64,000 nt of DNA from Kineosphaera limosa NBRC 100340. GTDB lineage: Bacteria > Actinomycetota > Actinomycetes > Actinomycetales > Dermatophilaceae. The DNA is taken from contig NZ_BAHD01000015.1 in assembly GCF_000298215.1 (NCBI RefSeq), positions 1 to 64,000 on the forward strand. The letters run 5' to 3'. This document shows positions 51,393 to 58,734 of the stretch, one piece after another. The number at the start of each line of letters is the position of its first letter. Position 1 is the first letter of the stretch. The position numbers were made by a program, and so were the translations under genes. The notes under the pieces are model-generated. The model had not been told where the DNA came from, searched no databases, and saw only the letters and a list, made by a program, of their open reading frames with translations.

Positions 51393-52754
51393 TTAGGGCG
51401 CGACCGGATCGGCTGGCCCGGCGAGCCCGGCGGCCCGTTGATGCCAGCGCCACAACCCCCACCCGAGCAGCACCAACACGAGGCTGGCGATCGCCAGGTG
51501 CAGGCGGGTGTCGGTGACGAACGGCGCGACGGCCCCGGAGAGGGCGGCGTTGAGCATGAGGGTGAGGAACGCCCCGACGGAGGATGCCGCTCCGCGCCGG
51601 TGCGGGAACAGGTCGAGCATGGCGACCTGCAACACGGGGAAGACCATCGCGATGCCGAACGCCATGAGCGCGGGCCCAACGACCGCCCACGGCAGCGGCG
51701 GCAATCCGGGGATGGCCTGCAGGGTCACGTTCAGCACCCCGGCGAACAGGGCGATCGCCAGGCCGAAGGACGCCAACCGCCCGGGCTCGATCTTGCCGGC
51801 GGCCCGCCCGGTCAGGTGCGCGCCGAGCACCATGCAGCCGATAGTCGGCACGAAGAAAATCCAAAAGTCCTGCTCGCCCAGGTCGAGCAGATCGAGCACG
51901 AAGATCGGCGCCGCGGCGATGTAGAGAAACTGGCCCGCGAACGCCAGCGAGCCAGCCATGGCGATGCGCAGGAACGTGGGCTGCCGACCGACCTCCCACA
52001 AGCCCGCGAGCAGCGGGCCGACCCGCAGCGGGGTGCGCGCCTGCGGCGGATGCGTCTCGGGTAGTCGGGACGCCGTGAGGGCGGCCATCGCCAGCCCGAA
52101 GGCCGCGAGAAACCAGAAGATCCACGGCCACGGACCGAACGCCAGAATCCAGCCGCCGACGATCGGCGCGAGGGCCGGGGCCACGGCGAAGATCATGATG
52201 ATCTGGCTCATCGCGGCCTGCGCCCGCGGCCCGGAGTACAGGTCTCGCACGACCGCGCGAGCCACGATCTGCCCGGCCCCCGCGGTGGCACCCTGCAGTG
52301 CCCGGAACGCCAGCAGCATCGGCAGGCTCGTCGACAGCGCGCATCCGATGGACGCGAGCACGTAGGCCAGGATCCCGACGATCATCACCGGCTTGCGACC
52401 GACCGCGTCCGACAGCGGGCCGTGGAACAGGCTCATCGCGCCGAACGCCAACAGGTACACGCTGGTGACTTGCTGCATCGCCAGCGTGTCGGCACCCAGC
52501 TCGCGACCCATCACCGCGAACGCCGGGAACACCGTGTCGATCGAGAACGGCCCGAACATCGACAGCGCCGCGAGCAGCGCGATCGTGCCGGGCACGGCCA
52601 CGGCGGCCGCCCCGGAGCTGGACGACTCGGCCAGCTTGGAGCCAGAGGGCTCGGCCAGCTCGGCAGAGCTCGCCGGATCGTCGGGTCGCGTGTGAGGTTC
52701 GGGCCGCGCCGGATCCTCACCCGGAGTTGGTTCGTCGGGCCGGCGGTCGCTCAC
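51393..52754 (-). CDS. Bcr/CflA-family multidrug MFS exporter
   Basis: A 453-residue major facilitator from GTG 52754, whose GTGA overlaps the gamma carbonic anhydrase stop. Residues 1-50 are a charged, disordered lead rich in Pro/Glu/Asp/Ser, longer than usual. Then come 12 helices with the Bcr/CflA signature: SMFGPFSIDTVFPAFAVMGRELGAD near 62-86, GPLSDAVGRKPVMIVG (motif A) and ALQGATAGAGQIVARAVVRDLY near 160. Typical substrates are bicyclomycin, chloramphenicol or sulfonamides; the real one is unknown. Confidence 0.9.
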   Translation of the reverse strand: MSDRRPDEPTPGEDPARPEPHTRPDDPASSAELAEPSGSKLAESSSSGAAAVAVPGTIALLAALSMFGPFSIDTVFPAFAVMGRELGADTLAMQQVTSVYLLAFGAMSLFHGPLSDAVGRKPVMIVGILAYVLASIGCALSTSLPMLLAFRALQGATAGAGQIVARAVVRDLYSGPRAQAAMSQIIMIFAVAPALAPIVGGWILAFGPWPWIFWFLAAFGLAMAALTASRLPETHPPQARTPLRVGPLLAGLWEVGRQPTFLRIAMAGSLAFAGQFLYIAAAPIFVLDLLDLGEQDFWIFFVPTIGCMVLGAHLTGRAAGKIEPGRLASFGLAIALFAGVLNVTLQAIPGLPPLPWAVVGPALMAFGIAMVFPVLQVAMLDLFPHRRGAASSVGAFLTLMLNAALSGAVAPFVTDTRLHLAIASLVLVLLGWGLWRWHQRAAGLAGPADPVAP

Positions 52755-53278
52755 CCGCGCTCGACGATCCGCACGCCGGCGCGGTACTGGACGCCCCGCT
52801 CGACGTAGCGCGCGGCGTTGCCGGCGATCTTGGCCACTTCGTCGTCGGTCAGCTCGCGCCGCACCTTGCCGGGGACGCCGACGACGAGCGACCGCGGTGG
52901 GATCTGCACGCCCTCGGAGATGAGCGTGCCGGCGCCGATCAGGGTGTCTTCGCCGACGACCGCACCGTTCATCACCGCAGCGCCCATCCCGACGAGCACT
53001 CGGTCTCCGATCGTGCAGCCGTGCACGATCGCGCCGTGCCCGATCGTCACGTCCTGCCCGATGGTCGCCGGAAAGCCGGGGTCGGCGTGGATGACCGCGT
53101 TGTCCTGCAGGTTGCTGCGCGCGCCGAGCGTGATCGTGTCGCCGTCGCCCCGCGCCACCGCGCCGAACCACACACTGGCGCCGGGGCCGACGCGCACGTC
53201 CGCGACGAGGGCCGCTGTGGGCGCCACAAACGCCTCGTCATCGACCTGGGGGCGCTGTCCGTCGATCTCGTAGTCCAT
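52751..53278 (-). CDS. Gamma-class carbonic anhydrase-like hexapeptide protein
   Basis: A 175-residue left-handed beta-helix protein (YrdA/PaaY/gamma-CA group). Hexapeptide repeats run from FVAPTAALVADVRVG to LISEGVQIPPRSLVVGVPGKVRREL. Metal His ligands are HADPGFP, GHGAIVHGC; NLQDNAVIH and SVWFGAVARGD are family landmarks. Carbonic anhydrase activity is known only for some members. It precedes the Bcr/CflA exporter with a 4-base overlap. Confidence 0.9.
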   Translation of the reverse strand: MDYEIDGQRPQVDDEAFVAPTAALVADVRVGPGASVWFGAVARGDGDTITLGARSNLQDNAVIHADPGFPATIGQDVTIGHGAIVHGCTIGDRVLVGMGAAVMNGAVVGEDTLIGAGTLISEGVQIPPRSLVVGVPGKVRRELTDDEVAKIAGNAARYVERGVQYRAGVRIVERG

Positions 53279-53360
53279 GGTCAGCGAGCGTAGTAGCGCG
53301 CACCGACGAGCACCGCCGAACGCTGATCAGGCGGGCCGGCGCCAGCAGTGTCAGCGCAGG

Positions 53361-54263
53361 TCAGCGTCGCCGCAGAAACTGCTGGGCGGCGTCGGCCAGC
53401 GCCGCGGCCTGGCGCTGTTGGAACTGTCCGCTGCGCAGCAGCGCGGCGTCGCGGGCGTTGCGCATGTTGCCGGCCTCGAGCAGCACCGCGGGTACCCGGC
53501 TGTTGTTCAGGCCGGCGATGTCGGCCCGCGGGGTGATGGCGCTGCCCCGACCCAAGTACGTGGAACGGGGCATGCCGGTGCCGCGGGCGAAGGCGTCGCG
53601 GGTGATGGTGGCCAGGCGGGCCGACTCCTTGGTGACGCTCGCGCCGCCGGCCATCGACGACGACCTGATGATGTGGAAACCGCGGGCCGAGGCGGCCGCG
53701 CCGTCGGCGTGAATGGAAATCGCCAGGTCGGCGCGGTTGCGGTTGCCGATGGCGGCGCGCTCGTCGACGCAGGGCCCGACACCGCGGTCGTTCGGTCGCG
53801 TCAACACGACCGTCGCCCCGCGAGCCCGCAGCAGGTTCGACAGGCGGGTCGCCACGGACCAGTTGTGGGCGTGCTCGGCGAAGCCGGAGTTCGTCGACGT
53901 CCCGCTGGTGTTGCACGCCTTGCGGCCGCCGCGCCCGTCGGGCACGAGCCGAGTGTTGATCGCCCGGCTGTAGACACCGTTGTGCCCGGGGTCGACGACG
54001 ATCACCGAGCCGTTGAGCGCCCCCCGCTTCGTGGGCGCCAACCGCACCCCGCCGGTGCTGGGCCGCGCATTCGGATTGACGCGCGTCGAGGTGGCGAGCG
54101 AGCTGCTGCTGCGGTCGACGAGGTCCGCCGTCGCGGCCGGCGCAGCGGTCGGTCCGTGCGCCGCGGCCTCCAGAGCGGGGGCTGCTGTCAGCGCGCCGGC
54201 GGCGACGACGACCGCCGCCCCTACCGCGGTGAGCAGCCGCAGCCGGTTGCCAGAGCGTGCCAT
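53361..54263 (-). CDS. N-acetylmuramoyl-L-alanine amidase (Amidase_3)
   Basis: A 300-residue secreted peptidoglycan amidase. Residues 1-34 form a signal peptide (LLTAVGAAVVVAAGALTAAPALEAAA). The catalytic domain has the zinc ligands in VVDPGHNG, DERAAIGNRNRADLAISIHADG and the catalytic Glu in VLLEAGNMRNARDAA. Without a separate cell-wall binding module it is a simple, short form of the enzyme. The 360-base gap to phoA carries an inverted repeat. Confidence 0.92.
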   Translation of the reverse strand: MARSGNRLRLLTAVGAAVVVAAGALTAAPALEAAAHGPTAAPAATADLVDRSSSSLATSTRVNPNARPSTGGVRLAPTKRGALNGSVIVVDPGHNGVYSRAINTRLVPDGRGGRKACNTSGTSTNSGFAEHAHNWSVATRLSNLLRARGATVVLTRPNDRGVGPCVDERAAIGNRNRADLAISIHADGAAASARGFHIIRSSSMAGGASVTKESARLATITRDAFARGTGMPRSTYLGRGSAITPRADIAGLNNSRVPAVLLEAGNMRNARDAALLRSGQFQQRQAAALADAAQQFLRRR

Positions 54264-54410
54264 GTGTCCTCCAAGTCGTGACCCCCGAGACCCCCGAGAT
54301 CCCCGAGCCAGTATGCGACGTTCCAGGCGGGCTGCCAGGCATCAATGCGTTTCTGGGGGAACGCTCCGTAAGCCGGGCGCCACGGCACTACTTGCGACGG
54401 GTCCACGCGG

Positions 54411-54531
54411 ACGTAGCGACTTCTCGACGTACTCGCAGGGGGCCCCCGCCGAGATCGTTTGGCGTTCCCGCAGGTCAGCGCGTTGGCCTCGGATCAGAGC
54501 GCATCGCGAGTACGTCGAGAAGTCGCTACGT
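54411..54531. repeat. Long inverted repeat, family 2 copy D
   Basis: ACGTAGCGACTTCTCGACGT (54411-54430, arm extends to 54436) is exactly reverse-complementary over 26 bases to the arm at 54506-54531. A 69-base spacer separates the arms. It lies in the 359-base gene-free gap 54264-54622 between the amidase and phoA. A single arm, with one mismatch, recurs at 57231-57256. Confidence 0.85.
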
Positions 54532-54622
54532 CGGGCCTGACCTCGCAGCGAAGCGGCCCGCCACACACGCCGGAAGGGTTGCCGGGAGTGAGCAACGGGC
54601 CGCCTGGACCTGCCGAAGTGCG

Positions 54623-55972
54623 TCAGCGGCGCAGGCCCATGGCCCGGACCATCACGTCGTGCACGTGGGTGTTCGGGTAGACGCCGGAGAGCAGCTGGGA
54701 GCCCGGGCCCATCGCGGTGAGGGGCACGTCCTCGGCCGTGTGATTCGAGGTCGTCCAGTCGACCATGAACTTGCGGTCGGTGCCGGGGGCGCTGAAAGGG
54801 CCGTCCTCGGCGGTGCGGCCCTCGCCGCGCTCGTTGGGGTAGCCCGGGTCGTCCTGCAGCTCGGGAACGTCCTCGATGGCCAGGCCACCCGTCGCATGGT
54901 CGGCGACGACGATGACGAGGGTGTCGCCGTGCTTCTGGGCGAAGCGCTTGGCAACACTCACGGCATCGTCCAGCTGCTTGCCGGCCTTGGCGACCATGGT
55001 GGCGTTCGACTTGTGGGCCATCTCGTCGATGCCCTCCTCCTCGACCATGAGGAAGAAGCCCTTCTTGTTTCGGCTCAGCGTCGAGATCGCCTTACTCGTC
55101 ATGTCGGGCAGCGACACGATCGGGTCGTAGATGTCGCCCTGACCCTCCGGGTTCTGCTGGAACATCTCCTCGTTGGCGAACAGCCCGAGAATCTTGTTCG
55201 ATGTCGTGGCCTTGAGGCCGGCGGCGTCGGAGACATAGGCGTAGCCGAGTTGCTGCGCCTTCTCGATGAGGTTGCCCTCGGTGCCGGACGACTTTTCCTT
55301 TGGGTTTTCGGCGGGGGCGTCGGGGAAGGCGCCGGGGGTGCCCGGCGGCAGCCAGCGGTCCTCGCCGCCGCCGAGGATGACCTGCGGCTTGCTGATCTCG
55401 AGGAACTGCTTGGCGATGAGGCTCTGCTCGCCGCGGTCCTTGACGTGCGCGCCGAAGGCGGCCGGGGTGGCGTCGGTGACCTGCGAGGTCGTGACGAGGC
55501 CGGTGGACTTGCCGTGCTTGGCGGCGAGTTCGAGCACGCTCTGCACGGGCTTGCCATCGACGTCGACGCCGATCGCGCCGTTGTACGTCTTGACTCCCGT
55601 CGCGAGGGCGGTGCCACCGGCGGCGGAGTCGGTGACCATCGCCTTCGGGTCGTGGGGGAAGGTCTGCGAGCGGCCGGCGATCGGCATCGAGTCCATCTCG
55701 AGCTTGGCTCCGGGGCCGACGTTCACGTATTGGATGAACGTGCGGTGCGAGGCACCCATCCCGTCGCCGACGAAAATGATGACGTTCTTGGCCTTCGCGC
55801 GCTTGGCCTGCGCGGCCGGCGCCGACTGTGCGGCCGCAGGCGCGCTCTGCGGGGCGGCCGTGGCCCCCGCAGAGGCGGCGACTGCCCCACCGGCGAGTGC
55901 CAGGGACGTGACGGCGGCGGCGATGGTCAGGCGGCCGGCGCGCCCGCGGGAGGGGCGAGGTGAGGGGGTCAT
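54623..55972 (-). CDS. phoA: Alkaline phosphatase, secreted
   Basis: A 449-residue PhoA-family phosphatase, releasing phosphate from monoesters outside the cell. An N-terminal signal peptide of Tat-like character (PRPSRGRAGRLTIAAAVTSLALAGGAVAASA) is followed by an Ala/Pro-rich linker. The metal site is in NVIIFVGDGMG, the nucleophile Ser in MVTDSAAGGTALATG (near residue 120), and metal ligands follow in MVEEEGIDEMAHKSN and VVADHATGGLAIED. The ATG is at 55972. A candidate Pho box lies upstream. Confidence 0.95.
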   Translation of the reverse strand: MTPSPRPSRGRAGRLTIAAAVTSLALAGGAVAASAGATAAPQSAPAAAQSAPAAQAKRAKAKNVIIFVGDGMGASHRTFIQYVNVGPGAKLEMDSMPIAGRSQTFPHDPKAMVTDSAAGGTALATGVKTYNGAIGVDVDGKPVQSVLELAAKHGKSTGLVTTSQVTDATPAAFGAHVKDRGEQSLIAKQFLEISKPQVILGGGEDRWLPPGTPGAFPDAPAENPKEKSSGTEGNLIEKAQQLGYAYVSDAAGLKATTSNKILGLFANEEMFQQNPEGQGDIYDPIVSLPDMTSKAISTLSRNKKGFFLMVEEEGIDEMAHKSNATMVAKAGKQLDDAVSVAKRFAQKHGDTLVIVVADHATGGLAIEDVPELQDDPGYPNERGEGRTAEDGPFSAPGTDRKFMVDWTTSNHTAEDVPLTAMGPGSQLLSGVYPNTHVHDVMVRAMGLRR

Positions 55973-56105
55973 GCAGGTGCTCCGATCGATTCGGACAGAG
56001 TGCGTCCGCCGCGGGCGTAGGCCCGGCCACAGGGGCGGTGTCGCGGGGTCGATGCCCTGTGACGACACGCAAACGTATCTGTGAGTATTTGACGCCGAAT
56101 GGCCC

Positions 56106-56127
56106 TGCAAATGAACAGTTTTCGAAC
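56106..56127 (-). promoter_or_regulatory. Candidate PhoP (Pho) box
   Basis: Read on the minus strand, GTTCGAAAACT and GTTCATTTGCA form two adjacent 11-bp units starting with GTTC, the layout of actinobacterial Pho boxes. It lies about 134 bases upstream of phoA. The match is to the repeat architecture only. Confidence 0.45.
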
Positions 56128-56174
56128 GAATGGGGCGAAATGCCTGACCGGCCTGACGCCGGCGACGGAGAGGG

Positions 56175-56816
56175 TCAGGGCAGGAGTTGGGCGGCGAGGG
56201 TGTCGGTGAGCCAGCGTTCGTAGCGGGCTGGGGGCCACCCCCGGTCGACGACGAGCATCCGGTAGACCTCGGGCGACTGCAGCGCGTGCACGATGTCGCC
56301 GGCCTCGCGGGAGCGCAGGCCCGGACGCAGGGCGGCATCGCGCGCGAGCGACCGCACGAGCTCACCCTGGCCCCGGGCGCGCTGACCGTCGATCGCGTCG
56401 AGCAGCTCCCGCGCCCCGGGTTCGGCGTCGGCGGCCGCTGCAAGCACCCGGTAGACCGACCCGATGCGCGCGTTGATCGCGGCCGTCACGCCGACGAAAC
56501 CGGAGATCCGCTGCCGCGGATCGGCATCGCCAAGGGCCTGCCGGGCGGGCGGCCGATCGAGGACGGCGACCGCCTCGTCGTCGCCCGCGATCGCGGTGTC
56601 GAGAATCCCCTTGAGAATGCCGAGCTTGGAGGAGAACAGGCGGTAGATCGTGGCGGCAGGCACATCGGAGGCGGCGCTGATCGCTTCGATGGTCGTCGCG
56701 GTGTAGCCGTGGTGCGCGAATTCGCGACGGGCAGCGTCGATCACCGCTGCGCGCGCCAGCCGGGTGCGTGCCTGCCCCCGACCGGCTCCCCGTGGCCTCG
56801 AATCGTCCCTTGACAC
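56175..56816 (-). CDS. TetR-family transcriptional regulator
   Basis: A 213-residue regulator from GTG 56816. The TetR HTH is at residues 18-65 (ARAAVIDAARREFAHHGYTATTIEAISAASDVPAATIYRLFSSKLGIL). The ligand domain is helical and Ala-rich with no assignable ligand. The 17-bp palindrome just upstream is its likely operator. It is divergent from the small DUF1059-like gene. Confidence 0.92.
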   Translation of the reverse strand: MSRDDSRPRGAGRGQARTRLARAAVIDAARREFAHHGYTATTIEAISAASDVPAATIYRLFSSKLGILKGILDTAIAGDDEAVAVLDRPPARQALGDADPRQRISGFVGVTAAINARIGSVYRVLAAAADAEPGARELLDAIDGQRARGQGELVRSLARDAALRPGLRSREAGDIVHALQSPEVYRMLVVDRGWPPARYERWLTDTLAAQLLP

Positions 56817-56833
56817 CTCTCCGAGAATACGTC

Positions 56834-56865
56834 ACTCTCAAATTGAGAGTAACGCTCTCAATTTG
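56834..56865. promoter_or_regulatory. TetR operator
   Basis: ACTCTCAAATTGAGAGT (56834-56850) is a perfect palindrome 17 bases upstream of the TetR start. A half-site CTCTCAATTTG (about 56855-56865) repeats it. The pair sits between the divergent TetR and DUF1059-like genes and could control both. Confidence 0.75.
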
Positions 56866-56882
56866 CGAAGGGATGGGTAGAC

Positions 56883-57125
56883 GTGAAGACGATGACCTGC
56901 CGCCAGCTCGGCGGCCCGTGCGACCTGGGGCACCGCGGCGAGAGTGCCGACGACGTCATCAAGGCGCAGGATCAGCACCTCAAAGATGCGGTCGCGGCCG
57001 GAGACGCGAGCCACGAGCCGGCGAATGCCGACATGCGGGGCCGCTGGAAGCACCCGAAGAAGTCGCTCGGTTGGTACATGGACTCGAAGAAGGCGTTCGC
57101 CGCCCTCCCCGACGACCCGGCGTGA
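56883..57125 (+). CDS. DUF1059-like small protein
   Basis: An 80-residue acidic protein (MTCRQLGGPCDLGHRGESADDVIKAQDQHLKDAVAAGDASHEPANADMRGRW...). The opening with two Cys and a His (CRQLGGPCDLGHRG) resembles DUF1059 proteins, which begin with CxDxGxxC. GTG 56883 is used; ATG 56892 is an alternative start. It is divergent from tetR across the operator and is the likely regulated target. The biochemical role is unknown. Confidence 0.8.
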   Translation: MKTMTCRQLGGPCDLGHRGESADDVIKAQDQHLKDAVAAGDASHEPANADMRGRWKHPKKSLGWYMDSKKAFAALPDDPA

Positions 57126-57168
57126 GCTGCTACCGCACCGGGAAGTCAGCGAGTGAGGCGTCCCAGTC

Positions 57169-57256
57169 CCGGGCGCCCTTTCGCTGCCCCGCTCGTACGT
57201 ATCGTCGGCACGTCGAGATCGAGACATCTCGCGAGTACGTCAAGAAGTCGCTACGT
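57169..57256. repeat. 46-bp direct repeat copy 1 plus single arm of family 2
   Basis: 57169-57214 shares nearly all of its 46 bases (CCGGGCGCCCTTTCGC...CGTCGGCACGTC) with 58346-58391. It is followed at 57231-57256 by one arm of the 54411 inverted repeat (GCGAGTACGTCAAGAAGTCG..., 25 of 26 identical). It lies upstream of the mini-GNAT gene at 57366. Confidence 0.8.
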
Positions 57257-57365
57257 CTGGCGTGAGAACCCACCGCGAACGGGGGCGGGGCGGGCCGCTG
57301 ACCCTCCGGCGAATGTGGCGACCCGATCCATGGCGTGCCTCCCGACGGCGTGCCAGGGTGGGCGA

Positions 57366-57683
57366 ATGGAACCCACTGTGTCGCGTCAGACCGATCCCGA
57401 CCGCTTCGAGGTGACCGCCGACGGGCAGGTCGCCGGCTTCACGCAGTTCGTCGACGTGGAGGGGCAGCGGATCTTCTTCCACACCGAGATCGGCGAGGAG
57501 TTCGGTGGCCAGGGCCTCGCCGGGATCGTCGTCGCGCAGGCGCTCGCCGCGACGCGCGAGGACGGTCTGCGCGTCGTGCCGGTCTGCCCCTTCGTCAAGA
57601 AGTACGTGCAGAAGCACCACGACTTCGACGACATCGTCGACCGGGTGACCCCCGACGCGCTCGCGGCGATCCCGGGCCGCTGA
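57366..57683 (+). CDS. Mini-GNAT (Acetyltransf_CG) protein, copy 1
   Basis: A 105-residue compact GNAT-like protein (YidJ/Gcn5-like_2 group). It has RFEVTADGQVAGFTQFVDVEGQRIFFHTEI, the acetyl-CoA-binding GGQGLAGIVVAQALAATREDGLRVVPVCPFVKKYVQKH, and a short C-terminal stretch. ATG 57366 is used. It is a paralogue of the protein at 58416 (same layout; PFxKxxxxKHxDxxxxV). Acetyl acceptors of this family are unknown. Confidence 0.9.
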   Translation: MEPTVSRQTDPDRFEVTADGQVAGFTQFVDVEGQRIFFHTEIGEEFGGQGLAGIVVAQALAATREDGLRVVPVCPFVKKYVQKHHDFDDIVDRVTPDALAAIPGR

Positions 57684-57779
57684 GGCTCTGGCGCGGGGCC
57701 TCCAGGGGCGTCGGTGGCCAGCATTCTTAGCGTGCGGCTAGCCGGCCCAGGTCGCCGCCTTCCCTCGACGACCCGGGTG

Positions 57780-58313
57780 TCAACGCACCGGGAAGTTGGT
57801 GATCTCGGTCTCCCAGGTTGTTGCCGCCTCGGCTAGCGCCGCGATCGTCGTGTCGAGTTCGACGGCGTACTCGAAGAACCGGGGTCGGTCAGGTCCGTCG
57901 GGGTCTTGGTGCCAGGGCGGTAGGGCTTCGAGCGACAGGTGGACGCGCAGTCTCACCCGTTGGCCGTCGCGGGCGGCCAGGCTGAAGGCCAGGCTGGGCT
58001 CTAGAAAGGTCCGCAGGCGCCCCGCGTCGGCCTCGTCGTCGCTACCCCCGATGACAGGTGCCGGATCCACCCGACCGTCGATGACGTCGCGCAGCCAGAC
58101 GGTGAGCTGGCGCGCCTCGAAGGTCGTGAGGCTAGGGTCGGTGAACGCCCACGCGCGTCCGTCGGCCAGCCGGATCGCACCGTCAAGGACGAGCCAGTTG
58201 GCATCCCAGTCGCGGGCCCCCGCGCTGACCTCGGCCAGATCGAACTGGTAGCGGGTCGGCCGGAGCTCGACCGTGGCGCCGTCCGCGCTGCTCAGCCGCA
58301 TGGGTTCGATCAT
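57780..58313 (-). CDS. WapI-like immunity-type protein
   Basis: A 177-residue soluble protein from ATG 58313 (another ATG is 4 codons in). It is beta-rich: VELRPTRYQFDLAEVSAGARDWDANWLVLDGAIRL, then FEARQLTVWLRDV, RTFLEPSLAFSLAARDGQRVRLRVHLSLEALPP and FFEYAVELDTTIAALAEAATTWETEI. The layout resembles WapI-family immunity proteins of contact-dependent toxins; no toxin gene is next to it. The similarity is by pattern only, so the name is tentative. Confidence 0.7.
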   Translation of the reverse strand: MIEPMRLSSADGATVELRPTRYQFDLAEVSAGARDWDANWLVLDGAIRLADGRAWAFTDPSLTTFEARQLTVWLRDVIDGRVDPAPVIGGSDDEADAGRLRTFLEPSLAFSLAARDGQRVRLRVHLSLEALPPWHQDPDGPDRPRFFEYAVELDTTIAALAEAATTWETEITNFPVR

Positions 58314-58318
58314 GCCAG

Positions 58319-58391
58319 GGTGCAAAAACGAACACTGTCTTTGTGCCGGGCGCCCTTTCGCGGCCCCGCTCGTGCGTATCGTCGGCACGTC
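58319..58391. repeat. Family 1 half-copy plus 46-bp direct repeat copy 2
   Basis: GGTGCAAAAACGAACACTGT at 58319-58338 is a single arm of the hairpins at 23123 and 33801. It is joined to the second copy of the 46-bp repeat at 58346-58391, immediately upstream of the mini-GNAT gene. The repeat contains a GTATCGT stretch that may act as a -10 element. Confidence 0.8.
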
Positions 58392-58415
58392 AAGCACCGA
58401 GTTCAGGAGGCCGCC

Positions 58416-58730
58416 ATGTCCCAGACCGTCGATGTCACCGACAACCCCGAGGCCAAGCGTTTCGAGGCGCGCCTCGACGGCGCACTCGCAGGGTTCGCCG
58501 AGTATCAGCTCACCGATCAGCTCATCATCTTCACGCACACCGAGGTCGACCCGACCTTCGAGGGCCGGGGCGTCGGTAGCGCACTGGCCCGCTACGCGCT
58601 GGATCAGGTGCGGGCCGACGGCACGCGCAAGGTGCTGCCGATCTGCCCGTTCATCAAGGCCTGGATCGGCAAGCACCCCGACTACATCCCGCTCGTCTAC
58701 GGCGCACCGGCCTCGACCGCCCGCGACTGA
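58416..58730 (+). CDS. Mini-GNAT (Acetyltransf_CG) protein, copy 2
   Basis: A 104-residue paralogue of the gene at 57366, with DNPEAKRFEARLDGALAGFAEYQLTDQLIIFTHTEV, GRGVGSALARYALDQVRADGTRKVLPICPFIKAWIGKHPDY. ATG 58416 has a strong TCAGGAGG site. The two copies also share a 46-bp upstream repeat, so they arose by local duplication and have since diverged. A flavoprotein gene starts 4 bases after its stop and is likely co-transcribed. Confidence 0.9.
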   Translation: MSQTVDVTDNPEAKRFEARLDGALAGFAEYQLTDQLIIFTHTEVDPTFEGRGVGSALARYALDQVRADGTRKVLPICPFIKAWIGKHPDYIPLVYGAPASTARD

Positions 58731-58734
58731 GCCG

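Noticed and set aside
57213-57230. CGAGATCGAGACATCTCG as an operator
   Set aside because: It is a short imperfect palindrome joining two repeat elements; no nearby regulator uses it.
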